Positions 9,299 to 18,636 are shown, numbered from the stretch's first letter. The stretch is 64,000 nucleotides of DNA from Rhizobium sp. NXC14 (GCF_002117485.1 NZ_CP021032.1:709016-773015), one strand, 5' to 3'. Translations and numbers: made by a program. The notes: generated by a model from the sequence alone, not told the origin.

Positions 9299-11668
9299 AT
9301 GCGAGAACTTTATCCTGTCATGTCGGGCCCCCGAACGGTCGTTCCGAGCCTCGTCCATTATCCCGGTAATCCCGCCCTGCCGGAGGGCATGGAACGTTAC
9401 CGGGCAAAGGGTGGCGGATCGGTCGTCGTGCGCGTGGAGGTGGGGGACCGCGTGAGCGTCATCGACAGCGAAGGCGGGCAGATCTGCGAACTCTCCTTCC
9501 TTGACGAAAAAGGCCGCTTCCAGGCAGCCGGTCTCGGAACGCCATTCAGCAATTCAGCCGAGGGTTTGAAGGCCATTCTTCAGGCGGAGGATGAGAGTGC
9601 TGCCCGCACGCGCGCGGCACTTCAACGGCGCGGGGCCGATCTCGCAGCCGCCGGAGCGCTCCGCATCTTCGGAGCAGGATCGACCCCGGGCAGCCCGGCA
9701 GAGTTCACGATTGCCATGAAGGGTCTGCTGATCGTTGCGGCACCCGCCAGCGCCATGTCGCCAGAGGCGCAGGATACGGCGACGCCGATTGAGATCCGGA
9801 TCAAGCGCAGCCTGCTCATTCGCGACTATGCCTCCGCCCTGCCGGAACCGGCGGCCGATCCGATCGAGGACATCCGCATCCGGGCGGCAAGCGCAGCCGC
9901 TTATTTCGTGCGCGCCGGCGAATTCATTCAGATCATCGACGTCTATGGGCGCCAGTGTACCGATTTCCAGGCCTTTGCCGCCCGCAAGGTCGACAAGGGG
10001 CTCGATCTTGCGCTCGATTCGACCGTCACCCGCACCCTGCTCGGCCGCAGCTATCCCACGCCCGGCCTGCCGTCCAAGGCCTTCGACCGTGACTTCGAGC
10101 CGCTGGTCGAGGTCGTCCAGGATACCGTCGGCCGCCACGACGCTTTCGCGACCGCCTGCAATTCGCGCTATTACGACGACATGGGTTATCCCGGCCACGT
10201 CAACTGCACGGACAACTTCAACGCGGCGCTGGCGCCTTACGGCATCGCCGGGCGCAAGGGCTGGGAAGCGCTGAACTATTTCTACAACACCAATATCGAT
10301 CCCAACAACCAGCTCTATCTCGACGAGCCCTGGTCGCGTCCCGGCGATTACGTGCTGATGCGGGCGCTGACCGATCTCGTCTGCGTCTCATCGTCCTGCC
10401 CTGACGATATCGATGCGGCGAACGGCTGGGATCCGACGGATATCCACGTCCGTACCTTTTCCGGAAAAGAGAAATTCTCACGAGCGGTAGCCTATCGCAT
10501 GACCCCAGATGCCGAAGCCGAACTGACGCGCGAAACAGCCTTCCACCCACGCCTGTCGGCATTGACGCGAGATTTTACGGAATATCGCGGCTACTGGTTG
10601 CCGAACCGCTTCTCGTCCGAAGGTCCGGTCGAGGAATACTGGGCCTGCCGCGAGCGCGCCGCCGTCATCGATCTCTCGCCCTTGCGGAAGTTCGAAGTGA
10701 CGGGCCCGGACGCCGAGGAACTGCTGCAATACTGCCTGACGCGCGATGTTCGCAAACTCTCGACCGGCCAGGTCGTCTATTCCGCGATGTGCTACGAAAA
10801 TGGCGGCATGATCGATGACGGCACGCTCTTCAGGCTCGGCGACAAGAACTTCCGCTGGATCGGCGGCGATGATTTCAGCGGCATATGGCTGCGTCAGCAA
10901 GCCGAGAAGAAGGGCTTCAAGGCCTGGGTTCGATCATCGACCGACCAATTGCACAATATCGCGCTGCAAGGCCCGAGGAGTCGCGATATCCTGAAGGAGA
11001 TCATCTGGACGGCGCCGCGCCAGCCTGCGATCGGCGAGCTCGAATGGTTCCGCTTCGCGGTCGGCCGCATCGGCGGCTTCGAGGGCGCCCCGGTCGTGGT
11101 CTCGCGCACCGGCTATACCGGCGAACTCGGCTACGAGATCTTTTGTCATCCGAAGGATGCGCTGACGGTGTTCGACGCCGTCTGGGAGGCAGGCCAACCG
11201 CACGGGCTGAAGCCGATGGGGCTGGAAGCGCTCGACATGGTCCGCATCGAGGCGGGCCTGATATTTGCCCACCACGAATTCACCGACCAGACGGACCCCT
11301 TCGAAGCCGGCATCGGCTTCACCGTGCCGCTGAAATCCAAGCAGGACGATTTCATCGGCCGCGAAGCGCTGATCCGGCGCAAGGAGCATCCGCGCCATCT
11401 GCTCGTTGGCCTTGATATCAAGGCCAACGAGGCGGTCGGCCATGGTGACTGCATCCATATCGGCCGGGCCCAGATCGGCGTCGTCACCAGCGCCACGCGC
11501 TCGCCTGTTCTCGGCAAGACGATCGCGCTCGCCCGTATCGACGTGATGCATGCAAGCCCGGGCACCGAGGTCGAGATCGGCAAGCTCGACGGCCACCAGA
11601 AGCGCCTGCCGGCGACGATCGTGCCGCTTTCGCATTACGATCCGCAGAAGGCGCGCCCGCGATCGTAA
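9299..11668 (+). CDS. tdm: Trimethylamine N-oxide demethylase-type protein (DUF1989-GcvT fusion)
   Basis: A 789-residue two-domain protein. Residues about 190-385 form a DUF1989 domain with the metal-type cysteines in ATACNSRYY, GHVNCTDNF and SSSCPDDID; residues about 425-789 form a GcvT-like tetrahydrofolate-binding domain (for example ALQGPRSRDIL and SRTGYTGELGYEIF). This architecture is that of bacterial TMAO demethylase, which splits TMAO to dimethylamine and formaldehyde and can pass the carbon to tetrahydrofolate. The ATG at 9299 has AAGAGGG just upstream; ATG codons at 9263 and 9275 are alternatives. tmm and dmm genes lie 3-10 kb away, which supports the call. A general DUF1989/aminomethyltransferase role cannot be excluded. 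Confidence 0.78.
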   Translation: MRELYPVMSGPRTVVPSLVHYPGNPALPEGMERYRAKGGGSVVVRVEVGDRVSVIDSEGGQICELSFLDEKGRFQAAGLGTPFSNSAEGLKAILQAEDESAARTRAALQRRGADLAAAGALRIFGAGSTPGSPAEFTIAMKGLLIVAAPASAMSPEAQDTATPIEIRIKRSLLIRDYASALPEPAADPIEDIRIRAASAAAYFVRAGEFIQIIDVYGRQCTDFQAFAARKVDKGLDLALDSTVTRTLLGRSYPTPGLPSKAFDRDFEPLVEVVQDTVGRHDAFATACNSRYYDDMGYPGHVNCTDNFNAALAPYGIAGRKGWEALNYFYNTNIDPNNQLYLDEPWSRPGDYVLMRALTDLVCVSSSCPDDIDAANGWDPTDIHVRTFSGKEKFSRAVAYRMTPDAEAELTRETAFHPRLSALTRDFTEYRGYWLPNRFSSEGPVEEYWACRERAAVIDLSPLRKFEVTGPDAEELLQYCLTRDVRKLSTGQVVYSAMCYENGGMIDDGTLFRLGDKNFRWIGGDDFSGIWLRQQAEKKGFKAWVRSSTDQLHNIALQGPRSRDILKEIIWTAPRQPAIGELEWFRFAVGRIGGFEGAPVVVSRTGYTGELGYEIFCHPKDALTVFDAVWEAGQPHGLKPMGLEALDMVRIEAGLIFAHHEFTDQTDPFEAGIGFTVPLKSKQDDFIGREALIRRKEHPRHLLVGLDIKANEAVGHGDCIHIGRAQIGVVTSATRSPVLGKTIALARIDVMHASPGTEVEIGKLDGHQKRLPATIVPLSHYDPQKARPRS

Positions 11669-11683
11669 CCCACTTCGTGTTCA

Positions 11684-11715
11684 GGAGACGACGATCGGTT
11701 CCGTCCGTCGTCTCC
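11684..11715. terminator. Hairpin between tdm and minE, possible bidirectional terminator
   Basis: A perfect 10-bp stem (GGAGACGACG with CGTCGTCTCC) with a 12-nt loop lies in the 59-bp gap between the converging tdm and minE genes. There is no good T run on either side, so termination is inferred from position and stem strength. Confidence 0.5.
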
Positions 11716-11727
11716 CGGATCTTGCCC

Positions 11728-11988
11728 TCAAGCGGCCTGTACGGCTGCGTTCAGCGGGATTTCCACGTCGATCTCAAGAGTGGAGACAAACTCGTTGCGG
11801 TCGATCGTCACCTGCACCTTGTCGTGGTCGAGCTCGACATGCTTTGCGATTACCGCAAGGATTTCCTCGCGCAGCAGCGAAACAAGGTCCGATCCTGCCG
11901 ATGAGCGTTCGTGTGCAAGGAGCACCTGCAAGCGTTCGCGGGCGGCGGGTGCCGTTCTCTGCTTGTTGAATAGACGGAAAATGTTCAT
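11728..11988 (-). CDS. minE: Cell division topological specificity factor MinE
   Basis: An 86-residue protein that binds MinD, stimulates its ATPase and drives MinCD oscillation, so that the division inhibitor is kept away from midcell. It begins MNIFRLF, the membrane-binding amphipathic start, followed by the anti-MinCD helix region with [15 protein letters not shown] and a C-terminal topological domain ending in LEIDVEIPL. Length is normal for the family. Its ATG overlaps the minD stop by four bases, and it is the last gene of minCDE. Confidence 0.96.
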   Translation of the reverse strand: MNIFRLFNKQRTAPAARERLQVLLAHERSSAGSDLVSLLREEILAVIAKHVELDHDKVQVTIDRNEFVSTLEIDVEIPLNAAVQAA

Positions 11989-12800
11989 GCTGCCCTCCGT
12001 CCGAAGATCTTGCCGAAAAGATTGCGCTTTTCCTCGGGGATCGTGATCGGCAAGGTTTCGCCGGCGAGCCGGCGAGCCGCATCGAAATAAGCCATCGCAG
12101 CCGCGCTGCGGCTTTCCGCCAGCGTCACCGGCGCACCGATGTTGGAGGCGCGCAGCACATCCATGCTCTCCGGCACGATGCCGAGGAGCGGGATGGAGAG
12201 GATCTCCAGAACGTCGTCGACCTTCAGCATGTCGCCGCGCTCAGCGCGGTTGGCGTCGTAGCGGGTGAGCAGCAGATGCTTTTCCATCCGCTCGCCGCGT
12301 TCGGCCTTGGCGGTCTTGGCATCGAGCAGGCCGATGATCCGATCGGAATCGCGCACCGACGAGACTTCCGGATTGGTGACGACGACGGCTACGTCGGCAT
12401 GGCGCATGGCAAGTGTCGCGCCACGCTCGATCCCGGCGGGGCTGTCGCAGATGATCCAGTCGAAGTAGCGCTTCAGATCGTTGATGACGCGCTCGACGCC
12501 CTCGGCTGTCAGATTGTCTTTGTCCCGGGTTTGGGAGGCCGGCAGCAGGAACAGCGTCTCCAACCGCTTGTCGCGGATCAGCGCCTGGGTGAGCTTGGCG
12601 TCGCCCTGGATGACGTTGATCAGGTCGTAGACGACCCTGCGTTCGGCGCCCATCACGAGGTCGAGATTGCGCAAGCCGACGTCGAAATCGACGACGACGA
12701 CCTTTTCATTGCGTTGCGCCAGCGCCGCTCCCAATGCGGCGGTCGAGGTCGTCTTTCCGACCCCGCCCTTGCCTGACGTGACGACGATCACTTTCCCCAT
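11985..12800 (-). CDS. minD: Septum site-determining ATPase MinD
   Basis: A 271-residue membrane-associated ATPase of the ParA/MinD class. It has the deviant Walker [10 protein letters not shown] at residues 11-19, switch-type [10 protein letters not shown], and ICDSPAGIE for Walker B. The last residues ([11 protein letters not shown]) form the amphipathic membrane-targeting helix. With ATP bound it recruits MinC to the membrane; MinE releases it. The start has GGAGAGAGAA immediately upstream. It lies 31 bp after minC and overlaps minE. Confidence 0.97.
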   Translation of the reverse strand: MGKVIVVTSGKGGVGKTTSTAALGAALAQRNEKVVVVDFDVGLRNLDLVMGAERRVVYDLINVIQGDAKLTQALIRDKRLETLFLLPASQTRDKDNLTAEGVERVINDLKRYFDWIICDSPAGIERGATLAMRHADVAVVVTNPEVSSVRDSDRIIGLLDAKTAKAERGERMEKHLLLTRYDANRAERGDMLKVDDVLEILSIPLLGIVPESMDVLRASNIGAPVTLAESRSAAAMAYFDAARRLAGETLPITIPEEKRNLFGKIFGRRAA

Positions 12801-12831
12801 TTCTCTCTCCTTTGCCGTGGCCGCAGCCGAG

Positions 12832-13557
12832 TCAGATCAGTTTTTCCGCCATGATCGCGTCCTCTTCGAGCCAGAGCTGAACAGCCTGTCCACGAAGATT
12901 GGGGGCCATGTCTTCCGCCATTTTGTAGATGCCGTCGATTGCGACGAGCTCAGCCTCGAGCTTGCGGCAAAAGATTCGCGCCGATGCGTTTCCGATGGAG
13001 CCGGCCATGGCTCGGCCGCGCAACGCGCCGTAGATATGGACGGAGCCGCCGGCGATCACCTCGGCGCCCGAGGCGACCGAGCCAACGATGGTGACGTCGC
13101 CTTCCGGGAAGATCACCGACTGCCCCGAGCGCACCGGTTCCCTGATGACGATGGATTGCGTTGTCGTTACGCGGCGGGTCTCGGTCGCTGCCGGCTTGGC
13201 CGCCGAATCGGCAGGCTCGTTCGGCTGAACCTCAATGTCGGAGGCGGAGCGGCCGCCTTTCAGCGCCGGAGGCATGCCCGCGCCCAGAATCGACGGCCGG
13301 GCGCCCTCGATCCCCATGATGCTGACATTGCGCTTGGCAAGTTCGGCGATCAGATCCTTCAGCTGCGGCCGGTCGATTTGCAGGTCCGACAAATCGAGCA
13401 CGACGGGCCGTCCGAGGAAGAAGCCGGCCGAACGGGCAGCCAGATCGTCTAGTCTGGTCAGCCAATCATCGATCGGCAGATCTGGGGTTAGCATGACCGC
13501 CAGGAAAGAGCGGCCCTTGATGCGGATAGAGCGAGCGTCTGTTAGCACTTTGGTCAT
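12832..13557 (-). CDS. minC: Septum site-determining protein MinC
   Basis: A 241-residue inhibitor of FtsZ assembly. The N-terminal domain (about residues 1-100) is the FtsZ-acting part; the region around residues 100-135 is a Pro/Ala-rich linker; the C-terminal domain (SGQSVIFPEGDVTIVGSVASGAEVIAGGSVHIYG and onward) shows the repeating strands of the MinC beta-helix that dimerises and binds MinD. It is the first gene of minCDE. Two overlapping CtrA-like boxes lie 42-67 bp upstream of its start, suggesting cell-cycle control. Confidence 0.96.
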   Translation of the reverse strand: MTKVLTDARSIRIKGRSFLAVMLTPDLPIDDWLTRLDDLAARSAGFFLGRPVVLDLSDLQIDRPQLKDLIAELAKRNVSIMGIEGARPSILGAGMPPALKGGRSASDIEVQPNEPADSAAKPAATETRRVTTTQSIVIREPVRSGQSVIFPEGDVTIVGSVASGAEVIAGGSVHIYGALRGRAMAGSIGNASARIFCRKLEAELVAIDGIYKMAEDMAPNLRGQAVQLWLEEDAIMAEKLI

Positions 13558-13598
13558 CTATGTGAAGAAATCGTTGACCATGTCTACCGCCGGTATGG

Positions 13599-13624
13599 TT
13601 AACAAAAGGTTAACGCGGCCTTAA
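13599..13624. promoter_or_regulatory. Two overlapping CtrA-like boxes upstream of minC
   Basis: Three TTAA blocks occur at 13599-13602, 13610-13613 and 13621-13624, each separated by exactly seven bases. This gives two overlapping copies of the alphaproteobacterial CtrA motif TTAA-N7-TTAAC, both ending in TTAAC on the plus strand. They sit where the minC promoter should be. The motif is well established for CtrA; its action here is inferred. Confidence 0.7.
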
Positions 13625-13767
13625 CATTCCCTGCAACGGCACGAGCTTTTTCGCGGGCGGGATTGTACCAACTCATTGGAATTACAGCGCGACTAGAAGA
13701 TGCTCGACATAGTTAACCGGACGGCCTTCATCGTGAGCCGCAAATTCAACCATCGCTTGGGTAACGA

Positions 13768-14370
13768 TCAGCCTTGCGCCTTGCGTTGGGCGTCGGAAAT
13801 GGCGCGTGCGGCCTCTTCCGAGGAGTTGGCGAGCGTTCGCATCTCGGCGGCAAGCACCGCAAAGCCCGATCCGGCGGTCCCGGCGCGCGCGGCCTCGATG
13901 CCAGCATTGACGGCGAGCAGCTTGAGATAGCGCAGCGACTGCAGGATCTCGTTGGTTTTCGAGGCGGTGACGCGCATGTCGGCGGTCTGTTCGTCGATTC
14001 GCTGATAGAGCGATTCGATATTGATGATGCTGCCCTCGAGATAGAGAAGTTCACCCTTCTCGTCCCAGATGCCGCCACCGGTCTCGGTCACCCAGATGAG
14101 ATGGCCCTTGGCGTGGCGGATGCGGTATTCCATCGTCCAGTCCGTCCGCTGCTCGAGCGCCCGCCCGACCACCTCGTCCATCAAAGGCACGTCTTCCTCG
14201 TACATGATCGAGGTGAAAGTCCGTGTCCTGTTGCCGATGATTTCGTCGGCGGGGTAACCGAAAATGCGCTCGATGCCGTTGGTCATCTCTAGCATCGTGT
14301 AGTTTTCGTCGGCGCGGCAGCGGTAAAGAAAACCGCTCATGCGCCCGAGAATGCTCGTTTGGAAATCCAT
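13768..14370 (-). CDS. PAS-domain protein with a truncated chemoreceptor signalling tip
   Basis: A 200-residue soluble protein. Residues about 15-125 form a PAS/PAC domain (ENYTMLEMTNGIERIFGYPADEI, then WTMEYRIRHAKGHLIWVTETG). Residues about 130-200 match only the hairpin tip of methyl-accepting chemotaxis proteins (LLAVNAGIEAARAGTAGSGFAVLAAEMRTLA). There is no membrane segment, HAMP domain or full coiled-coil bundle, so it is far shorter than a normal receptor. It may be a cytoplasmic redox or ligand sensor that joins receptor arrays, or a shortened relic; the frame looks intact. It lies alone between min and the tmm operon. Confidence 0.72.
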   Translation of the reverse strand: MDFQTSILGRMSGFLYRCRADENYTMLEMTNGIERIFGYPADEIIGNRTRTFTSIMYEEDVPLMDEVVGRALEQRTDWTMEYRIRHAKGHLIWVTETGGGIWDEKGELLYLEGSIINIESLYQRIDEQTADMRVTASKTNEILQSLRYLKLLAVNAGIEAARAGTAGSGFAVLAAEMRTLANSSEEAARAISDAQRKAQG

Positions 14371-14489
14371 GAAGGCCTCGCTCGAAAGGAGGAGTTGCGA
14401 ATTGGATTACTCACTTCACTTTAAACGTTGGAGGAGCCGCAACGAACGGCTCTCTTCCTGCCATGCGGGGCCGTAGCACATTGAATTTG

Positions 14490-14519
14490 CCGAATGATTT
14501 TATCCGAAAATCGATTCGG
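14490..14519 (-). terminator. Hairpin downstream of tmm
   Basis: CCGAATGATTTT at 14490-14501 pairs with the segment ending ATTCGG at 14519, giving about 12 bp with one bulge and a short AT-rich loop, starting 28 bp after the tmm stop. It is the likely end of the long methylamine transcript. There is no T run, so the call is tentative. Confidence 0.45.
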
Positions 14520-14546
14520 ACCTAATAAATATGCGGCATGCCGTCT

Positions 14547-15884
14547 TCAGTTGCGCAGATATTCCTCCATGGAATCGTCCAGCGCCTCGACCCACGGCGT
14601 ATGATGCTTCGGCGACATGTTGCCGGTCATGAGCGACCGGTAGGCATGGTCGCGGAAGCCCATGATGTTGTGGGCCTTGTGATGTTCCCATTCCATGAAG
14701 GTCCGGTTGGTACCCTCGATGTCGAAGGAGGGATAATCGGTCTCGGCGAGCAGTTCCTTCACGTAGTCGCCCTGATACCAGATCATCTGCTCGGCATCTT
14801 CGAGCGTCTCCTCGCGGGCGCGCCACATGTCGAAATTCGCCTTCAGTTCCTCTTCCGGCGGCAGGGTGATGCGGCCCATCATCACGTCGCGCGCCCACCA
14901 GGCCTGAACGTCGAACATGTTGAAAGTATAGAACTGGTCCTGCATGCCGATATAGAAGAGCTGCGGGTTCTTGTCGAAGATCACGCCCTTGTAGAGGCTG
15001 TCGGCCCACAGGCGGTTGGCCGTCTTCAGCCGGAGGTCGTCGGGCAGGAAGGGGAAATGGTGCTGGTATCCGGTGCAGAGGATCAGGGCGTCGACTTCCT
15101 TACTCGACCCGTCGAGGAAATGCGCGGTGCGGTTTTCGAGCTTGGTCAGCAGCGGCCGTTCTTCGAAATTCTCCGGCCATTTGAAGCCCATCGGCTTCGA
15201 GCGGTAGCTCGTCGTCACCGATTTCGCGCCGTATTTCCAGCACTGCGAACCGATGTCTTCCGCCGAATAACTGCGGCCGACGATCAGGATGTCCTTGCCC
15301 TTGAACTCGAGTGCGTCGCGGAAATCATGAGCGTGCAGGACGCGGCCGTTGAAGGTCTTGACGCCCTCGAAATAAGGCACGTTCGGGGTCGAGAAATGGC
15401 CTGATGCAACGACGACATAGTCGAATTCCTCGTCATACATCCGGTCTTCGATGCGGTTATGCGCCGTCACCGTGAATTTCTTCGTGGCCTCATCGAAGCG
15501 GACCATGCGCACCGGCGTGCTGAAGCGCACCCAGTGACGGACATTCGCCTTCTCGACGCGGCCCTTGATATAGTCCCAGAGCACGGCGCGAGGCGGATAG
15601 GAGGCGATCGGTTTGCCGAAATGCTCCTCGAAGGAATAGTCGGCGAATTCGAGGCATTCCTTCGGGCCGTTCGACCAGAGATAGCGATACATGCTGCCAT
15701 GGACCGGTTCGCCATATTCGTCGAGGCCGGTGCGCCAGGTATAGTTCCAGAGCCCGCCCCAGTCCGACTGCTTTTCGAAGCAGACAATCTCCGGGATTTC
15801 GGCGCCCTTCTGGGCAGCCGATTGAAAGGCGCGCAGCTGCGCAAGCCCGGAAGGACCGGCACCGATCACGGCTACTCTTGTCAT
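14547..15884 (-). CDS. tmm: Trimethylamine monooxygenase (flavin-containing)
   Basis: A 445-residue flavoprotein that oxidises trimethylamine to TMAO with NADPH and oxygen. It shows the FAD motif [17 protein letters not shown] at the N-terminus, the FMO identity-type motif [11 protein letters not shown], the NADPH site [13 protein letters not shown] and the C-terminal [13 protein letters not shown]. Length and the [12 protein letters not shown] segment are like characterised bacterial Tmm proteins, not generic cyclohexanone-type monooxygenases. AAAGGGGAA lies upstream of the ATG. It is the last gene of the minus-strand methylamine run, after dmmC, which fits the role. Confidence 0.88.
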   Translation of the reverse strand: MTRVAVIGAGPSGLAQLRAFQSAAQKGAEIPEIVCFEKQSDWGGLWNYTWRTGLDEYGEPVHGSMYRYLWSNGPKECLEFADYSFEEHFGKPIASYPPRAVLWDYIKGRVEKANVRHWVRFSTPVRMVRFDEATKKFTVTAHNRIEDRMYDEEFDYVVVASGHFSTPNVPYFEGVKTFNGRVLHAHDFRDALEFKGKDILIVGRSYSAEDIGSQCWKYGAKSVTTSYRSKPMGFKWPENFEERPLLTKLENRTAHFLDGSSKEVDALILCTGYQHHFPFLPDDLRLKTANRLWADSLYKGVIFDKNPQLFYIGMQDQFYTFNMFDVQAWWARDVMMGRITLPPEEELKANFDMWRAREETLEDAEQMIWYQGDYVKELLAETDYPSFDIEGTNRTFMEWEHHKAHNIMGFRDHAYRSLMTGNMSPKHHTPWVEALDDSMEEYLRN

Positions 15885-15992
15885 GAAGCATTCCCCTTTT
15901 GATTATATGGCATCGTCTCCTGGATAATTCCTCGAATTGAAATCGAAGGAAGATCTAATTATCCAGAAATTCAAAATGTTACGGCATTTCTC

Positions 15993-17033
15993 TCAATCCG
16001 GATAAATACCGGGGCTGGTCGGAGCCCCGTCGTCATATTTGGAAAGCCAGTCGATCGTGGTCTCGCGGTAGCGGGTGAGGCCCTTATAGTCGATGAGTTC
16101 CGGCGGCAGCGTCTTCAGCACCCGCGGGAAGCGCCGCGCCCATTTAGGCACAGTGATGAGCTCTTCCATGTTCATCAGGTAGCAGCGGATGACGAAAAGG
16201 ATGGCGTTGGAGCGTGGCAGGCGCCAGAGGCTTTGCAGCTCGACCCGCAGATGCACCTTCTCGCCGACATTGTCAGGCGTCACCGTCGTGCGGTCGGGAC
16301 CCCATTTGTGATAATTCTCCGGGCTGGTGTCGAGCCGCGGATTGATCGTCATCGTCCAGTTGAAACGCCGCGTTGGCTTGCCCTGCTGAAGGTTCAGAAG
16401 GAATTTCAGCGCCCGGTCGAAGACGCCGATCTGATGGGCGAGCGGCACCGGCCCGTGCCATTCCATGAAGTTCATGCCGATGTCGAAATCGAGCGACCAG
16501 TCGGCCTGCGTCGTCACCATGCCGGCATCCATCCACAGATTGCCGTCGCGCTGATCGACGATGCAGAAATCGCCCTGGGCCTGGCGGGTGATATATTCGA
16601 AGGGCTCATAGGGCAGCGTCGAGGCATCGCCGAAGGTGAAGCTGTCGTCGATGCCGAGCGGCCGGTTGATCCAGCGCCACTGGTCGCCGTTGCGGATCAG
16701 CGTGAAGTGGTCGGGATAACCCGCCGCCTGCTCTTCCATCAGAAGTTCGAGCGTATCCCATTGCGCACTCATCATGTGCGGCAGCGCCTGGTAGCGCAAC
16801 GGATCTTCCTTCAGCACCAGCGCCCGATCCTGCATCTCGGCGACGTAATGCTCGTCGACATCGATCAGGTTTTCGTAGACGGTTCCCGCCCGGCCGCGCA
16901 CATGCGGCTCCATGTTGACCGAATACATGTATTCGTCGCGGTCGAAGGGGAACGGGAAACGACGGATGTTCCCGGGGCTGTTCCGGTAGCTGAAATCATC
17001 CCGGAATGTTTCTTGCTTGAAGGCGATTGCCAT
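15993..17033 (-). CDS. dmmC: Dimethylamine monooxygenase heme subunit (DUF3445 family)
   Basis: A 346-residue protein of the heme-dependent oxidative N-demethylase (DUF3445) family. DmmABC removes a methyl group from dimethylamine, giving methylamine and formaldehyde; this subunit is the likely catalytic one, receiving electrons from the reductase encoded just upstream. Family-like segments include NIRRFPFPFDRDEYMY near the N-terminus and WMDAGMVTTQADWSLDFDIGMNFMEWHGPVP in the middle. The gene order GcvT-like, small protein, reductase, DUF3445 matches dmmDABC, from which the letter is taken; letters may differ between annotations. It lies 24 bp after dmmB. Confidence 0.75.
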   Translation of the reverse strand: MAIAFKQETFRDDFSYRNSPGNIRRFPFPFDRDEYMYSVNMEPHVRGRAGTVYENLIDVDEHYVAEMQDRALVLKEDPLRYQALPHMMSAQWDTLELLMEEQAAGYPDHFTLIRNGDQWRWINRPLGIDDSFTFGDASTLPYEPFEYITRQAQGDFCIVDQRDGNLWMDAGMVTTQADWSLDFDIGMNFMEWHGPVPLAHQIGVFDRALKFLLNLQQGKPTRRFNWTMTINPRLDTSPENYHKWGPDRTTVTPDNVGEKVHLRVELQSLWRLPRSNAILFVIRCYLMNMEELITVPKWARRFPRVLKTLPPELIDYKGLTRYRETTIDWLSKYDDGAPTSPGIYPD

Positions 17034-17057
17034 GTCCGGTTTCCTTTTCCGATGCCG

Positions 17058-18023
17058 TTAGAGATCAAGATGCAGCGTGTTTCCCTCGAAGCGGGAAACA
17101 CAGATCATCACCTTGCTGCCGGATGCCTTTTCTTCGCTCGTCAGATAGACGTCGTTGTGCAGCAGTTTGCCCTCGCAGGCGGCGACCGCCGTTTCGCATT
17201 GACCGCAGGCGCCGCCGCGACAGAGGAAGGGGGCATCGACGCCGGCCGCCTCGATCGCCTCCAGCATGCTTTCGTGATGGCCGACCTTCACGGTCTTGCC
17301 GGAGCGTAGAAGCTCGATCGTGAAGGGCTTCCCGGGCAGAGAGGAAAGAAACCGTTCCGAATGCAGGTTCTGCTCCGGCCAGCCGGCGTCGAGACCCGCT
17401 TTCATCACGCCGTCGATCATGCCGGAGGGGCCGCAGACATAGAGATGCGTGCCGAGCGGCTGGCACTCGAGCAGACGCGTCAGCGGGATGGCGGCGCCTT
17501 CCGCGTCGCAATAGATCTTGATGCGATGCGGACGATAGCGCTCCAGGAGTTCCCGCCAGTAGGCGCCGCGGTCGCGCGTTCGGATGGCGTAATGCAGCTC
17601 GAAGGCGGCGCCTTCGCGGGAAAACTGCTCCATCATCGCAATGAAAGGCGTAATGCCGATGCCGCCGGCGATCAGAAGATGCTTGCGCCCGCGCCAGTCG
17701 GGCTGGAAGAGGTTGACCGGATAGCTGACCTTCAGCTCGTCGCCTTCGCTGACCTTCTCATGCATGAAGGTGGAGCCGCCGCGTGAATCCTCGACATGCA
17801 GAACGCTGATTTCGTAGGCCGCGCAGTCGTGCGGCGGAGACATCAGCGAATAGGCGTTGCGGCGCATATGGCCGCCATCGTTCATCGACACGATGATATG
17901 GGCGCCGCCTGAAAAATACGGCATCGGCTTGCCATCGAGGCGCTCGAACCGGAAACGCTTGACACGCTCGGCGATCGGAGTGATCCGCGCTACGCGCACG
18001 GGAATTTCAGTGCCGCCGCTCAA
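17058..18023 (-). CDS. dmmB: Dimethylamine monooxygenase reductase subunit (flavin and 2Fe-2S)
   Basis: A 321-residue electron-transfer protein of the phthalate-dioxygenase-reductase type. RRNAYSLMSPP binds the flavin, LIAGGIGITPFIAM binds the pyridine nucleotide, and the C-terminal CRGGACGQCETAVAACEG plus a later ICVSRF supplies the four cysteines of a plant-type 2Fe-2S cluster. It should pass electrons from NAD(P)H to the heme subunit encoded next. The start is a TTG that overlaps the dmmA stop (TTGA), with AGGAG upstream; no better ATG lies nearby. Confidence 0.8.
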   Translation of the reverse strand: MSGGTEIPVRVARITPIAERVKRFRFERLDGKPMPYFSGGAHIIVSMNDGGHMRRNAYSLMSPPHDCAAYEISVLHVEDSRGGSTFMHEKVSEGDELKVSYPVNLFQPDWRGRKHLLIAGGIGITPFIAMMEQFSREGAAFELHYAIRTRDRGAYWRELLERYRPHRIKIYCDAEGAAIPLTRLLECQPLGTHLYVCGPSGMIDGVMKAGLDAGWPEQNLHSERFLSSLPGKPFTIELLRSGKTVKVGHHESMLEAIEAAGVDAPFLCRGGACGQCETAVAACEGKLLHNDVYLTSEEKASGSKVMICVSRFEGNTLHLDL

Positions 18024-18625
18024 AGGAACAACTCCTCTGGCTGAGGCGCGCTGCCTGGCTCTTCAGCGTCGATGTTGACGCCCTGGAATGCGGCGAGCCG
18101 CCGCGAATAGTGATCGCGGACGAGAAGCGTCAGCCCGCAATGGCTGCAGGCGAAGGGGCTGGTGGTGACGTCGTCCGTGATGCCCTTGCAATGGACGCAT
18201 TGTACCCGCCTGGCCAGCGAGCCGCGATGCTCGGTGACGATGGAGGCGTGGTCCATGCCGTAATCAAGCGCCACGAGCATCGCCTGGCCGATGAAGCCTT
18301 CCGTCCCGGAGATATAAAGCCGGGTGCCCATATGGGCCGTCCCAAGCGAGCCCTTCAGCCGGAAGAGCAGCGTTGCGATCGTCGGCGCGGTGAAGAACAT
18401 GTCGGCGCCGAGGCCGCGCAGCGTCTCGCCCAGGCCGGACCCTTGAGAGCCGCGGGCGACATAGAGGATCTCGCTGCGGGAAAGCGCCGTTTCGTCAAGC
18501 GCCGGCTGCTGGTCGAGGAGAGCCTTGGCGCCCTCCCCTTCGAGTGCGAAAATGTGCCGCCGGGCGCGCGGCTGGATGGTCAGGCCCTTGTAGACTGGTC
18601 GGCTCTTGATGCCTGCAATGAGCAT
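18020..18625 (-). CDS. dmmA: Dimethylamine monooxygenase small subunit (zinc-ribbon protein)
   Basis: A 201-residue protein with a central nucleotide-fold-like region (LFRLKGSLGTAHMGTRLYISGTEGFIGQAML) and a C-terminal four-cysteine ribbon (CVHCKG, then CSHCG) that probably binds zinc or a metal cluster. It matches the small DmmA-family subunit that accompanies the reductase and the DUF3445 protein in methylated-amine users. The exact biochemical role of this subunit is not clear from sequence. The ATG at 18625 has AAGGAG upstream. It overlaps dmmB and follows dmmD by 11 bp. Confidence 0.7.
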   Translation of the reverse strand: MLIAGIKSRPVYKGLTIQPRARRHIFALEGEGAKALLDQQPALDETALSRSEILYVARGSQGSGLGETLRGLGADMFFTAPTIATLLFRLKGSLGTAHMGTRLYISGTEGFIGQAMLVALDYGMDHASIVTEHRGSLARRVQCVHCKGITDDVTTSPFACSHCGLTLLVRDHYSRRLAAFQGVNIDAEEPGSAPQPEELFL

Positions 18626-18636
18626 TGGCGTGCTCC

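Noticed and set aside
16233..17309. A 358-codon plus-strand frame across dmmB-dmmC
   Set aside because: It spans the border of two well-supported minus-strand genes and shows no family motif.
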